Shown: piece by piece, positions 11,401 through 24,467 of the stretch
Layout: every line of letters starts with the position of its first letter
Numbering within the stretch: position 1 is the stretch's first letter
Source of the DNA: Clonostachys chloroleuca
Lineage: Eukaryota > Ascomycota > Sordariomycetes > Hypocreales > Bionectriaceae
Length of the DNA stretch: 64,000 nucleotides
Direction of reading: 5' to 3'
NCBI GenBank assembly: GCA_037952775.1
Contig: JBANAY010000003.1
Location: 29,388,001-29,452,000 of the forward strand
Program-made: the position numbers and the translations under genes
The notes under the pieces: model-generated
What the model saw: the letters and a program-made list of their open reading frames with translations, nothing else
Databases searched by the model: none
What the model was told of the DNA's origin: nothing

Positions 11401-14400
11401 TTTACCATTGTGTTTGGGTCAAATAGAGAAGTGTCACAGCCGGAAAAGCCACTCCTACAGAGGAGCTCGTTCCATTCCGGGACATCTAAACAGGGAGATA
11501 GCGCACGTCCATCATCGGCGCCCACCCACCAGCCAGTGAATGCGCCGAAGATGGCCACGCTATATGCGGGGATGTTCTTCTGGATTTCGAGGACGACCAA
11601 GTAGCCGCCAGGCTTCAAAAGACGCCGCACATTCTCCAGCGTCTTGGTAACATATGGAGTAGCGTGCAATACCATGGAGGCAATGATCATGTCGTAGGAG
11701 TGCGGCTCGAAGCCCTGAGAACAAGGGTCTTGGTTGATGTCAAGGGGCTTGAAGAGCACTCGGTCGGCAAGCTCTCCAAGGTTGGCCTGCGCAGCTGGGA
11801 AAAAGCCAGATGATATATCCGTAAAGGTGTACTCGGAGAACAAGTCGCCATGTTCGCGCAGGATTGCCTGTGTCGCCGAGGCTGTGCCAGCGCCAACCTC
11901 GAGACAGCGAACACGTGGATAACGATGCAAGATCTGTCCAACAGTTGGTGAGAGAATGGACAGTGCCTCCTGCATGCCGAAAGCTGTCTTGTAATACTTG
12001 CCCAACTGGTCGTCCTCCATCCCGATTTCAATTGGCGATGCATGTCCCATGACAATGTCCGCAAGTTTCGGCCCCAGCGCTTGAAGCAACTGGACATCGG
12101 GCCTACGAGGGCAGCTGGCGAGTAATTCATCGATAGATGCAAAAGTATCAGCCTCCCAATCCGGAGTCCAGAGCGAGAACGCCCCATCTCTAAAGGATTT
12201 TAGAGTGTGCGAAGCATACTGAAAGAAGGGGGTGTATGGGCCTTCCATTCGAGAAGGGTCGTCAACAGGCACGCCTTGCTCCAGCATACGAAGATAGAAG
12301 CAAGCTACTCGTAACAGTATCTTTGCGAGTTCTAGTTGTTCATTTATTGATTTTGGAGTCACATCGAGCTGCGAAATATCCGGTGAAGCCAATTCAAGTG
12401 GTGTTGAGGCAAACATGACTCGATCATTCTCTGCCGTCGCGCGTGAGAGTGCCACCATATTGACTCCTTCGACGGCCAACATCGAGTAATCAGACCCTTG
12501 AGGGAACAGATTAGAGTGGCCCTTAACGGAAGACAAGTTGCTGCTCAGCTCACACACAGCCTCGAAGGCGGGCCGCTGTGAGCTTTGGCGTTGAGCCTCG
12601 CATAGAGAAGGATTTACCCTGACTGCATCTATGTGGTTGGGAATGTGTGCCGACATCAATCTTCCGTCGTTGGGAGCACTCACAGCCGCTACGATGGATT
12701 GGAACAATGCATCTAGCATGGCAGGATGGACCAGCATCGAAGGCGCATTGACTCCTGGAAGGAAACCAGTCGATACACCGTGTTTCCGCTTGACATCTGA
12801 TAGACCTCTAAAATGGCCCGAGAAGTCATAGTCTAACTCACGCGTGGCGGTATAGAAAGTATCAGAGTCCACACTCAAAAGGTTGGTTGGATGAGAGCTG
12901 CCTCCTGGCAGTGCAGTATCGGATGGCGCACCCAAGAGTATACAAAACTTGCCATGAGCGAGCGAATCGAGGGTGGAATCACTGGCAGCTTTGGCGGCGC
13001 TGCAGTTGAAGTTGCCCGTAACACGAGACGGGTTTTTCTGGTTCTCAATGTCGGTTAGTGAAAATATTACTTCCACTTGGCTCTCATCGTCGTCAAAAGT
13101 GAGGGCTTGACCCATTGTAATATCGAGCACCTCGATCAACGAGACGGATTGGTCCGTAGTGAGCTTCAAACAGGCCTCTATTACGGTGACGATGTACGCG
13201 GCACCGGGGTACACTATTTGGCCCTGAACACGATGCCCTGATAGCCAGGGCAACTCTCTGGGGCAGATCGAATGCCTCCATATCTGTTCCCGCTCAGTGG
13301 AATCAGGAGTCAAGTGGCCCAACAACTCATGTACTTTGTCGGGCCGATGAGCAATGGCACTCGTCTGTCGCGACATGTGCCAGTACTCGGTGCTGTGATT
13401 CCACGAGTACGGGGGCAGGTCTTGCAATACGTTGAATGTCGTATCGTCCGAGAGGAAGGCGTCGTAAGCTTTGAGGTCGACGACGCCTTTGCCGACGTGG
13501 CATGAAAGGTAGCCGAGCCCATCTGCAATTGAATCAAGGTTATTTAACCCTCTTTCGAGCAGAGACGTGTATGGGATTGGTCGGCCAGCAATATCCTGAA
13601 TTATTTGCAGGGTCGGACCTTTCAAAGCTGGATGAGGCCCGATCTCGATGGCAATGTCAAATGGCCCCTTTTCGTTCCAAGCTTTCTCCACGGCATGTTT
13701 AAACAACACGGGGTTCAACAAATTCTGAACCCAATAAGGTCCCTTCAGCTCATCGTGAAGGGGGGCGTTGTTTTCACCCGAAACGCTGGAGAACCATGAA
13801 CATTCAGTAGGGAGGCCAGGCTTGATGCTCATGGTATCTTGATACTTGGTGTAATACTTGGAGCTGCCGATCATGTGTGGCGAGTGGTACGCTCTATTGA
13901 TCTTTAGGCGTCTAGCAAACTTGCTCTCATCTCGGAGCACATCGTATATCTCGTCAATGGCATCGGCATCTCCAGAGATGGTGAGACTGGAGCCTGAATT
14001 GACAGCAGCGATCCAAGCGCGGTCTTTGAATCTTTTAATGGAGTTAGCACATCAGTGATCAGATAAAGACAGGTGGGAGTATTGGAGGGGGCCTGAAAGT
14101 TTCTGCCGTATAGAAGCTTCAAGGTTTTGGGATCGGTGGATTACGTACTCTGGTTCATCAAGAAGCTGTTGGATATCTTCCTGAGTGCTACCGACCGCCA
14201 TCATGGCGCCGGGCTTGTCATCATCTTGCTCCTTGCTAACACTTAGCCCGCGATGCCACGACATCAAAATGGCATCACCAGCGGAAATGCGCCCGGCTGC
14301 ATACGAAGCGGCAATCTCACCGGATGAGTGGCCCACAACGGCAGTAAACTTGACTCCCGCGGCCTTGAGAATGTCAGTAACGAGAAGCTGCGTGGCTACG

Positions 14401-16437
14401 CAGATGGTCTGGGCAACAATCGGGTCGTGAACACGGGACGATCCTTGGCCCTTTAGAAGCTCCTCGGCAATAGACCAATCTGGGCGCATCGCTGGAGGCA
14501 GAGCAGCGAGATGCGCATCAAATCCGTCAATGATTCTTCTGGCACCGGGTGAGTGGGTTATGAGGTCGGCACACATTCGTGGCCATTGAGCACCCTGGCC
14601 AGTGAAGATGCCCAGGATGCGAGGGCCGTCACCTGAAGCGGGAGCACTTCGGACACCGGGGCCATCATCTGGATTCTTCCGTACTTCATCAATCTTTTGG
14701 TCTAACTTGGCGAGCAGTTCAGTTGACGAGGCGGCTGAAACGGAGACTGCGAAGGCGTGCCTGGTTCGTCTAGAATGAAGTGTGAACGCCAGATCTCGCA
14801 TGCTCAGCTCAGGGCCTTGGCCACTAACATAGTTTCTAAAAGAAATCAAGTAGCCAAGTAAGGATGCCTGGGAAGCTGCTGAGAAAATGAAGGGAGAAAA
14901 GACAGTGGCATTATCAGCCTGAGACAGCTTGGAAGTGTAGCCCTCCAAGATGGCGTGGGCATTGGCGCCTCCAAATCCGAAACTGGGTGTGGCGAAGATG
15001 TCAGCGAAACTCAAATGATGCAATCCCCTCGTGCTTCACTTCACTCGCCTTTCTGACTGTAAGGGGAAATAGTAAAGCCGGAATCTCCTGCAAGGTACTC
15101 ACCTGTTTACACTCGCTCTTCGGGGCTGGTTCTCAGGCAAAACAGGCCATTCTAGTGCCGCGGTTGGAACCCGCAAGTTCTTAATGAATGGTTCAATCCG
15201 AGGGTTTAGCCGCTCGAAGAGAAGATTGGCAGGAATGATCCCGTGTTTCATTGCCAGCACAACTTTGATGATGCTGGCTAGGCCGGCAGTCCCCTCGGTA
15301 TGGCCGATGACTGTCTTCACACCTCCTACATGGAGGGGATCAAATGCTTCGTTTGATGCGTCGCTGAAGAACGTTGTGCTGATTGCTTCTGCTTCAATTG
15401 GGTCCCCCGTCGGTGTTCCAGTTCCATGGGCCTCGAAATACTGAGGCCGATCAGATCGGCTGTTAAGATCGAGGCCAGCACGAGCATAACAGTCGCGCAT
15501 TAGGGCCATCTGAGCCTTTGCACTCGGGCTTGAATAGATGCTAGTTAGCTTTGAAAGATTGTGATGTTTCGTGTGAGTTGACTTACACAGTAATACCGGG
15601 CGTCCTGCCATCTTGGTTGAGACCTGTCTCGCGAATGATGGCGTGGATGGGATCGCCGTCTGCCTGAGCGCGGCTCAGTGGCTTAAGAATGATAGCCGCT
15701 ACTCCCTCTCCTCGGGCATAACCATTTGCGCCTGAATCCCACATGCGTGACCTGCCGGTCGGACTGAGCATACCCATTTTGCTTTGGGAGACATAGGGCA
15801 GCGGGTCTAGCAACAGGTTACAGCCCGTAGCTACAGCAAGCTTAGAGCCACCTGAGCGTAGCTGCTGGATGGCAAGATGTACCGCATACAAGCTGGAACT
15901 GCAAGCTGTATCAAGCATCATAGAAGGTCCATGCCAGTTAAAGAAGTAGGACACTCTGTTGGCGATAAGAGACAGAGTAATACCCGTGGAATGGTATCGA
16001 CTTGAGAAGAGAGAGTCGCGGCCCATGATGATTTCGTAGTCATGCATCAGAACTCCAGAATATACGGCGGTATCTGACCCGTGGAGTTGGTCAATTGAGT
16101 GTCCACTGTCCTCCATCGCTTCATAGACTGTCTCTAGCAGCAAGCGGACTTGGGGATCAAGAGCATGGGCCTCCACCGGGCTAATGCCGAAGAATTGGGC
16201 ATCGAATTTGCGATGAAAGCCCTTGCCATCCAGAAAGTATGATGACTTGACATTGGAGTGACCGCCAACCTTGTTGTCTTCGTGGTAGTGGCCCTCCACA
16301 CTGAACCTGTCTTCTGGAATGGGAGTCAGGAGATCCCGTGGCTCGCGCAGAACGTCCCAGAGTGCAGAAGGCGTGTTTCCATTTCCTGGGAACCGGCAGC
16401 CAATGCCTACGATTGCGATGGGCTCTTGGTTGGACAT
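8434..16437 (-). CDS. highly reducing type I polyketide synthase, ER-less, no release domain (frameshift in C run)
   Basis: An iterative PKS of about 2530 residues. Exons: 16437-15587, 15540-15103, 14982-14149, 14031-9662, 9596-9508, 9455-8434. Domains in order: KS (DTACSSS with Cys179, [15 protein letters not shown]), AT ([14 protein letters not shown]), DH ([14 protein letters not shown]), C-methyltransferase ([10 protein letters not shown]), a structural ER remnant without an NADPH motif, KR ([15 protein letters not shown]) and ACP (LGVDSLMA, Ser for phosphopantetheine). No TE, reductase, condensation or NRPS domain follows the ACP. This layout is that of LovB and PKS-NRPS-type synthases that need a trans-ER, and one lies at 22538. 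The large exon is one base short: the coding frame breaks at a five-base C run (plus strand 10808-10812), where six would keep the frame. Either this is a real null allele or an assembly error. The product is unknown. Confidence 0.9.
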
Positions 16438-17429
16438 GTTGAGGGCATCAGTCAGATGCTGAGCTGATGGTAGATGTGTATGTGTTGCTACAATGTGTAG
16501 GAGATATTATATTAGAAGAAGGACATCCACGGTAGGAGGTAGTGGTATATGAAGAGACAATAGGAAAGACCGTTGCCATCTATCTGCCTAGCACCTTGTC
16601 AATAAACTGACCGAGGTTGCGCATCTGGAGGTAGGTTTTACGCAAACTCCATCTAACAACCAGCCGCGTATACCTTAGTCTACTATCATCACCTTGATCC
16701 TTTGGATCTTCAGAATCCCAAAGTGGAGAGTACGGCATATCATGAGAGCTCCCTCAGCTGCATCGCCTAGATTCCGGATCACAATGTGACGGTAGTTATA
16801 GTCGCAATACGCCTTCCCAGCCAAATTTTAAATCCAATCAAAGGCGTAGAAGCACACGGTACGCATCGCACAGTGTGTCTAGACCATACCCACCTTCCTG
16901 TTTCCTCAATAGCCGAGAAAATATTTGACGGTCACTGCTACATATGCCAAATACAACCGATCCTTCATGTTGCGAGAGTTTATCTCTTTTGCCCAACCGT
17001 CTAATGCAAGAAGAGCATAATTTCGGCATGAATTCCAAGGAAGGGAAACGGAGCCACCACGGGTTGTTGGCCGCAGCATTTCAAGATACTGTCGCAAGGC
17101 AGGGAGGTTACACCGCACAATCCTTCTCTGTATAATATGCCTTATGGGTGATCCTTCGCCCCACACGGGTGGTATTGCTGCGTCTTTTTGTGGCTGTCGT
17201 ATTTATCTCTGTTTGAGGATTAGATTAGTATTCTAATGCGACCTGAAGGTCCTTTGGATCTTGGGACATAGGTAGGATCAAGGTGGCAGTGGCAATAATC
17301 TGAGTACCATCAACTCGGCTGGTTGGCTTCCATGATTGGGTTTTTCATATAACTGGCCCTTTCCACATTTCCCGGGCCTCTTTCTATGATCGTCCATCTC
17401 CTTGCCCCGTGTCTTTCTTCTCGGCCGAA
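16438..17429. promoter_or_regulatory. divergent promoter region, PKS and rhodopsin-like gene
   Basis: A gap of about 1 kb separates the PKS start (minus strand) from the membrane protein start (plus strand), so both are likely controlled from here. CGGTAGGA lies at 16530-16537, about 93 nt upstream of the PKS ATG. AGGTAGGATCAA lies at 17270-17281, about 149 nt upstream of the membrane protein ATG. Related motifs occur before other cluster genes. No convincing gene lies inside the gap. Confidence 0.45.
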
Positions 17430-18912
17430 ATGGACATCAACTGGGATCTCCTCACACCACAGCAGCAAGAGGCTGTCCTGAACAAGCCTCTTGCTAAAGC
17501 GCCCCCAGGTTTCGTATCACGGGTGGGGCAGCCACGAGATTTGAATGTGACGACCATCTCGCTGGCTGTGGCGTCTCAGGTCCTCGTTACCGTCCTTTTC
17601 CTCCTACGAGTGTACGCTCGAGTCGTCTATGTGAAGAAATTCAGGACTGAAGATGGTGAGTGGCCCCAACTATCGATCAATGAGCAAAGTGTCTAATCTG
17701 GCGTGAATTCTCAGTGTTTGGCCTCATCTCCTTCGTTCGTTATTCCCATCCAAATCACTCAAATCTTCCCCAAACTTACGTTTCCTTACACAGCTTGCTT
17801 CCATTGTCCACATTTACACTATCATCCAGATGGACGTCAACCCGGGAACCTTTATGTATAGCTGGGACTACCGAATTCGGGATTTGGAGCCGTTTTGGAA
17901 GGTCTGTTGGCACTGCATCTTTCAAGACTCGAACCAACTTCTCACAAATCGAGCAGAATTTCATCGTCTTGCGCATTTTCTATGCCATTAATTTGGCCTT
18001 TGCGAAAAACGCCATCCTACTAGAGGTAAGTGCTTACAACTAAACCGAGAGAAATCTTTTAAATTCTCCGTACTGACTTGCGGATTGTATCCGTCCAGTG
18101 GATTCACATCTTTGTCCCCCTGCCTCGGCGCAATGCATTTTTTTGGATTTGTGTCGCCCTCATGGTTGTGAACACGGGGCTTTACGTTGGAGCAATCATC
18201 GCCACCTGCGTCACAACCCTCCCGATAGAAGCAGCCTGGAAACCCTGGATCAAAGGGCGAACCCTCGTCGACAGGCAGATATCCGACACCACTACCGTCA
18301 GCTTTAACCTCCTAATCGACATCCTGATTCTTATTTTGCCGCAAATGGTAATTTGGAAACTAAAAATGAATGCTCCACGGAAGATCGGGCTTTCTATCCT
18401 GTTTTGCCTCGGTATTGCGTAAGTTTCCCGCGTGCTGTGCTCCTAATACATCCACGGAAATGGCCTAAAAGTTAACATTCTCGGATCAACATAGCACCTG
18501 CATCTTCGCCGGAGGTCGTGTCTACAAGACGTCCACAGTACACAAGGCTATTGATCGTTTATACAATGTGCCAATCATCATTCTCTGGGGGCTCGGTGAA
18601 TCCACCCTCGCCATGGTTGTCTTTTGCGTCCCGGCAATCCCAAAGCTGTTCTCAGGCCAGAGCTCAGGAGTGCTCTCGAAATTCAAAGCGTCTCTGCAGT
18701 CGTGGGCAGCGATTGCTACGGGTTCGAATCGCTCGCAGTCAAAACCCGACCAGAGTGGGCAGCAATCGTGGCCTGCTGCCAATACTAACAAGTTCTACCA
18801 CAAGATGCAGGATGGGAGTAGTGAAGTGGCGCTCACAGATCTCGGGAACAGGGAGGACGATGCTGTGTCTAGCCGTAGAATGGATCCAGTGCATCACAAT
18901 TCAAGAGCTTAA
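17430..18912 (+). CDS. rhodopsin-like (PTH11-type) integral membrane protein
   Basis: Six exons (17430-17655, 17715-17734, 17794-17901, 17957-18025, 18099-18418, 18495-18912) give 386 residues in a continuous frame. The second exon is only 20 nt. After a hydrophilic N-terminus (start MDINWDLLTP) come about seven hydrophobic segments, including one around LAVASQVLVTVLFLL, one around FFWICVALMVVNTGLY and one around LLIDILILILPQMVIW. The tail is hydrophilic and serine-rich. This matches the fungal integral membrane family often annotated as rhodopsin domain or PTH11-like, whose members are putative receptors at the plasma membrane. No signal peptide or CFEM cysteines are present. The start was chosen because it lies directly before the family N-terminus; an upstream extension is poor. 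It is divergent from the PKS, an unusual partner for a biosynthetic cluster. Its function is unproven. Confidence 0.8.
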
Positions 18913-19244
18913 CAGCGCCCCTGAGCAGCAGATAGGACGGGGTCACGGACAACTCAGGATAGTAGTTATTTCTGGTAGCGATGTGACATTTACGGTAGCC
19001 AAGCCACCGTTAGGCGTTAATGAGAGTGTATGTAGCCAACTGCATGTTTTATTGATCGGTGGCCGCAAGAATAATTTTAAATCGCCACCGTTGTCAGAAG
19101 CACCACTTGATTTGGAGTTGGATCGTGGGCTTTTAATTACCTTCTCGGAACTTTGAACCCTTGACAATCTATCATAGTCCCTGATCAATATTGTTAAATT
19201 ACCAGATATCGCCGGGGTAGAACGTGCGCCCTGGCTGACGCGTC

Positions 19245-19256
19245 AGGTAGGATCAA
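19245..19256 (+). promoter_or_regulatory. AGGTAGGATCAA element upstream of GMC gene
   Basis: This 12-mer is identical to the one at 17270-17281 upstream of the membrane protein gene and lies about 219 nt before the GMC oxidoreductase ATG. A close relative, CGGTAGGATCCAA, lies at 27053-27065 upstream of the cluster regulator. It may be a binding site for the pathway regulator; this is inferred from recurrence only. Confidence 0.4.
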
Positions 19257-19474
19257 TGTCGCATATTAAGGATGTTGGTCAGCCCTGGGGCATGAATCTG
19301 CAGGCAGGGTGACACTGAGATATATAAGTGTTGGTCACCTTCCATCCAAAAGTTCCAGAAGCCACGAGGTGAGGTTTCTTCCGCCCGTTCCTTGTCGTAG
19401 AGATCAGCGTCGCTATGCCAATGCCGTAGACGAACTCCGACACTCACACACCATTATAAAGCCAGTCTCGGCCG

Positions 19475-21535
19475 ATGGCAACGATGGCCTTCTCACATGC
19501 CTTTCTCCTCCTAGTGGCACTATTCGCCTACCACACCATGTCCGCTGCCACCGATATCCCGGAAAATGTCCTTTTCACGACGCTCCCTCAGGAGCTGACA
19601 GAAGTGGACTACATCATCGTTGGTGGGGGTACAGCCGGTTCTATTGTTGCATCCAGGCTATCGGACGTGCATCAAGATGCCAGTGTACTGGTTATCGAGG
19701 CCGGACCAGAGAGCTTCAATGCTCCATCTGTCGTATACCCTGCGCTATTCAGATCGAATCTCTCTCCCGCTAGCCCCTTGTTGAAATTCAGCGTCGCGGC
19801 TCCTGCGCCTGAGTTGGCGAACCGGTCCCTGGCAATTGCCTCGGGGAAAACTCTTGGTGGCGGATCGGCTGTGAATTTCATGATGTATGCTCGCGGCCAG
19901 CGGGCTGATTTCGATAGTTGGGGGGTCGCGGGATGGTCAGCAAAGGAGCTTCTGCCTTTCTTTGAAAAGGTAAGAATCTACATTATTGCACTTTGCGATT
20001 GAGGCACCAGGGCTAATATTGATTGCAGGCTGAGACTTTTTACGGACCTGACCCGAGTTCTACACATGGACACAATGGTCCGATCGCTGTGTCAAGTGGC
20101 AGATATCTGGGACCTACTCTCTCGAAGGATTATATCAGTGCTTGTAGCAAGATTGGATATCGGACTACCTTCGATGTTCAAGACCTGGCCACTGGCAATG
20201 CAGCCGGAGTCACGTATCGTACAGTTTCCCCGACTTCTGGCAGGAGACAAGATACGGGCTATACATTCTTGTACCCGCGCCTGCGCTACTCCAGTTGCAG
20301 GAAGCTGTCTGTTTTGGTTCAAACTCAGGTCCTCCGAGTCCTTTTCGATGAAAATAAACGCGCCACGGGGGTAGAAATCCAGGGAAGTGGAACAACGCCT
20401 CAAACCATCCGAGCCAAGAAGCTCGTAGTCCTCTCAGCGGGTGCACTGGGTACCCCTCAGATCCTTGAGAGATCGGGCGTCGGCGATCCCAAGATTCTGG
20501 AGAAGGCGGGAGTTCCTGTTGTTTCGGCCCTGCCCGGTGTTGGCGTCAACTATCAAGACCATCAAATGATCACGCCGGTTTACAAGGCAGACCTCACTGC
20601 AAAGGAAAATGTGGACAGCGTCTCGAAGGGAATCTACAATTCTACGGAGCTCATTGAGCAGAATGCCCCGATTCTGAGCTGGAACGGAGTTGATGCCTCT
20701 GCAAAGCTTAGGCCGACGCAAGCAGAGATCAATGCATTCAAGCCTGCCCTTCGCAAAGTTTGGGATGACCATTTTGCCAAGGACCCCAGCAAGCCCCTTG
20801 CCGTCATGGCATCTTTTGCAGGGTGAGTGGTGTATCATTGTGATGACACGGTAAGCTAACAATCACTGCAGGGCTTTGGACTCATCGGCAACATATCCAG
20901 CAACCGAGAGATACTTCACGCTGCCGATTTATTCCGCCTATCCGCGATCCCGCGGTCATGTTGTAAGTGAACGACCAATTCGTGCCAGCTCCCCCGACAA
21001 AATATCCCCCGCAAAGACGCCCGCAACTGACAAGGGACAAACCCTTTAGCACATCACAGGTCCCGCACTGAGTGATCCACTCGACTTCAAAACGGGTATC
21101 CTTGCCGATGCCGAAGGATCAGATATTCAGCTTCTGACATGGATGTGGAAGAAGCAGCGCCAAATTGCGAAGCGAATGGCGTGCCAGCGCGGCCAGGCCT
21201 CCCCCGGCCCCCAGTTTCCGGCGGACTCCTTGGCAACAAGCGAGCGTGCATTAGATTCGGCCAAGGATGATCCGATCTACTCTTCCGCTGACGATGAGGC
21301 CATTGAAGCGTGGTTGAGGAAGGTGGTCAGCACTCCGTTTCACTCTGCTGGCACGTGTAAGATGGCTGCACAGGCGAAGCTCGGCGTTGTCGATGGCCAA
21401 CTGAACGTCTACGGCGTTTCGGGCTTGAAGATTGCGGATCTAAGCATAGCCCCTGGAATTACCTCTGGAAACACAATGAATGCCGCTGTGGTAGTGGGCG
21501 AAAAGGCAGCGGATATCATTAATAAGGGAGCGTAG
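19475..21535 (+). CDS. GMC-family FAD oxidoreductase, secreted type
   Basis: Four exons (19475-19969, 20029-20822, 20872-20962, 21050-21535) encode 621 residues. The first about 25 residues form a signal peptide (FLLLVALFAYHTMSA). The FAD-binding GGGTAGSIVASRL motif follows at about 49-61, then ASGKTLGGGSAVNFM (first GMC signature) and LSAGALGTPQILERSG (second signature). Near the C-terminus HSAGTCKM supplies the catalytic His and NTMNAAVVVGE the second active-site position, which is Asn here. Family members oxidise alcohols, sugars or polyketide alcohols with flavin and O2. Length and motifs are complete and there is no frame break. It lies between the membrane protein and the trans-ER gene, all on the plus strand, and shares an upstream 12-mer with the former. 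It may tailor the polyketide outside the cytosol or in vesicles. Confidence 0.88.
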
Positions 21536-22537
21536 AGCAAGTTGCAGGGGGACCGCATAGATGTTAATATGAACGTTGGTCGAGACTTTTCTTCGCTAGA
21601 TTTTAATAACATATCTTCCTATAGAGGGAAAGATCGCTTGTTAGCAACTATAATAAAATCTATCATAGAAAATTACTTGACTTGATTAATAGAGCGTTGG
21701 ACGGATGTCGCATGTCACCATCTCGAATCCACAGATAGCCGTCCGCAATAGGGGCGTTTAGGATTTTGTTACCATTCGTCTTACCGCGGACTCAATACGA
21801 TTGTGACTACCATTAATCAACAGGCCTCCATCCCCTCCCTTCTGAATCTAGACTTTTACCCTGACGAGTTGCCACGTCTCGGAAAGGGGTTTATTGTTGC
21901 TAGTGTCTTGCAACCTCTACATGATGCCCCTGATCGGTCAGTTCCAACTTGGGCCAACTCCCCTGTCCTTTCAAGCGACTTGCAACCTGCATGCCATTAT
22001 AGTACTGCGGACGGCGACTAGGCTTGGCAGATTCCTGCATTCCTACAGTGCTACGCTATCTTAACTGATCGGTTTCCTCCTGCGGCAATGATCATTGGCC
22101 AGAATACGAAACGAGCCAAAGTTCTTCCTTGAGGCTGTCGGCCGAATCGCCAAGGCGGACCAGAGGCGCAATGAAGTACGACGGAAGATCGCTTATCAAA
22201 GATCCATTCAACAACGAGTGCAACACAGTGCGCGAGTTTGGGTCGCATCTCAGGGCCAAGTGAAGGATTCGCTCGGGACATTTAACCAGTTTGACCGTTG
22301 ATATTGGGTACGCGTTGCAGGGGACAACTGTCAAAGTTACATTAAGCTCCTGGAGCGAGTATAGCTGACAAGTTCTGCGTACCAATTCTAGAAGCGCAAT
22401 CTAGAGGAGCAGACGCTGATGCCCGCCGGTGGTGATTTGTGAAGACTCCTTGAGCCAGAGCTTAGAATAGAAGACATACATCTGAACCGAAACCGAGAAC
22501 GGTGACCATCGCCACATCTTCCATACATATTCTGACA
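21536..22537. other. intergenic, upstream of trans-ER
   Basis: No gene is recognised in this 1-kb gap. The first 150 nt are AT-rich and probably hold the GMC 3' UTR. A weak motif relative, CGGTGGT, lies at 22427-22433, about 105 nt before the trans-ER start, with one mismatch to the CGGTGGA core seen elsewhere in the cluster. Confidence 0.4.
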
Positions 22538-23678
22538 ATGGATCTAAGCGCTTTTCCATCCAAACAAACCGCCGTCGTTGAAGATGAGAATGGGAAGCCT
22601 GTACTGGTGCACGATGCGCCCCTGCCGAGTCTCGAGCGCGGCACACTTTTGGTCAAGACAGTCGCCGTGGCGCTCAATCCCAGCGATTACAAAATGGGTT
22701 TGGCCTATCCCAGCCCAGGTGCATTGATAGGGGGGATTTCGCGGGCCACATTGTAGCCATAGATCCAGAGGCCCAAGCGGAACGTCCTGACCTGCGAGTC
22801 GGCGACGCAGTATGCGGTGTTGTGCATGGATCCAACCCCGAGAGCCATGAGGACGGGAGCTTTGCTGAATATGTGCGTGTTCTAGCCCACCTGGTGCTAA
22901 GAGTCCCGTCGGAGATGTCTCTCACGGATGCAGTGACGTTGGGGGCTGCGTTATTGACTAACAGTATTGCCCTCTGGGATGCTCTCCAAATTACAGCCAC
23001 TCCTGAGTCTCCTGCTAAGGATCCATTTCCGGTGTTGGTTTATGGCGGCAGCACATCCTCTGGTACAATGGCTATTCAGTTATTGAAACTGTGAGACTCA
23101 ACAGCCTTCTTCCTTCAAACGCCTAAAGATATACTGAAACTAATGACAACTACAGGTCTGGGATTGAACCAGTTGCTACATGCTCTCCTCATAATTTCGA
23201 TCTTGTCAAATCATTCGGTGCCAGTTCAGTGTATGACTATACCATAGCAGAAGTTTCTCGTACAATTAAGACAGACACCAATGGGCGCCTGCGCCACGCG
23301 CTTGACTGCATCTCTGATGCGGCATCAACGGCGTGCTGTCTTGCCGCTCTTGGGAGGGTGGGCTGTCGATGTGCATCGTTAGAAGTGCCTAGAGAGGAGT
23401 GGAAGACTCGAAAAGTCGTTAAACATGAGTTTGTAATGTGTCCCGAAGGAATGGGGAAAGAGTTGGCGCTTGATGGAGAGTATAAGCGGCCGGCAAGTCG
23501 TGCCAAGCGCGACTTAGCAGCCCGGATGTTTGTAATCTTTCAACGGCTCCTGGATGAGAAGAAACTGAAGACACATCCGGTCGAGATACTTGGCCAGGGA
23601 CTCGAGAATGTAATTGGAGGGTTAAAAAGATTGAAGTCGGGGACGGTATCTGGCAAGAAATTGGTTGTATTACTTTAG
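22538..23678 (+). CDS. trans-acting enoyl reductase, LovC-like (frameshift in G run)
   Basis: A medium-chain dehydrogenase/reductase without zinc ligands, resembling LovC-type stand-alone enoyl reductases that act in trans on ER-less PKSs and use NADPH. Exons are 22538-23090 and 23156-23678. Visible features are the GroES-like N-terminus (AVALNPSDYKMG), DFAGHIVAIDP, VGDAVCGVVHG and the nucleotide-binding VYGGSTSSGTMAIQLLK, then SPHNFDLVKSFGA. The length would be about 363 residues, the same as LovC-type enzymes. The frame breaks at a run of six G at 22730-22735; seven G would restore an uninterrupted protein through both exons. As written translation stops at TAG at about 22754. Given the matching defect in the PKS, an assembly error is plausible. 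It is the natural partner of the PKS at 8434-16437. Confidence 0.85.
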
Positions 23679-24467
23679 CCTGGCAGGTTCTATAGAGCTG
23701 CATCCTTATAACTATCGCAGGGAGTAAAAATATCTCTAAACCAAGATTAGAAAGCAAACTAACAAATTATTTCCCTTCATAACGGTACTTCATTCCTTTT
23801 CGCTTTCGTTAACTACCTAGGTAGTTATGCATGCCGACTACGTACAAATTTAGTTCTTAGGGGCGAGAACTTGGAAAAATTCGGCTAATTTAGCCAGTAA
23901 TGTTCATAGAGCGGAATCTACACTAGGTAGATTGCATTGTCGAGATACATGTATATCTGGAAAAATAGGAATACGTAGTAGGCGAGTGGCAATCTCGCCT
24001 TTTCCAACGGTTGTTTTCTATGGTATAGGGTAGTCCAAACCAACGACGAGCTATCCATTTTATATATATGCCTAACGTCAGAAACTAAATTAATTTTTGG
24101 TCTAGCACATTGTTAAGTAGCCGTCTCAGCTAATTGAATCTTCCAGGGTGTTACAGGCTACTCCTGAATGAAGCTTCTTTAAGATTACGTGGTCACATGG
24201 GAGATCTTGACCACTCAAGGGCCTTAAACCCTCAACCCCACGACAAGAAAGACCTGTAAAACGGCTATCTAGGTGCTTTCCATCAAAGAATACATTTCTT
24301 CTTCCATTTTTAGAGATAGTTCCAATTTACCGATCCCTGGTTGAACAGTCTAGGAAGGTATGCTTTAACACAGTGACTTTGATAATTATTTTATATACTC
24401 CCTTTTCCCCAACCCCAATTGTTCAGAGGATCATCAGGCATGAGGTTAAACATTACTGTAACCTTCG
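23679..24467. other. intergenic, with 16-bp palindrome
   Basis: This is a convergent gap between the trans-ER and the regulator gene. A perfect 16-base palindrome, AACTACCTAGGTAGTT, lies at 23811-23826. It could form a hairpin or serve as a dimer site; no terminator function can be claimed. The rest is AT-rich and shows no gene. Confidence 0.4.

Noticed and set aside
12000..14500. Several plus-strand open frames across the PKS
   Set aside because: They are antisense shadows of the PKS exons without independent motifs.
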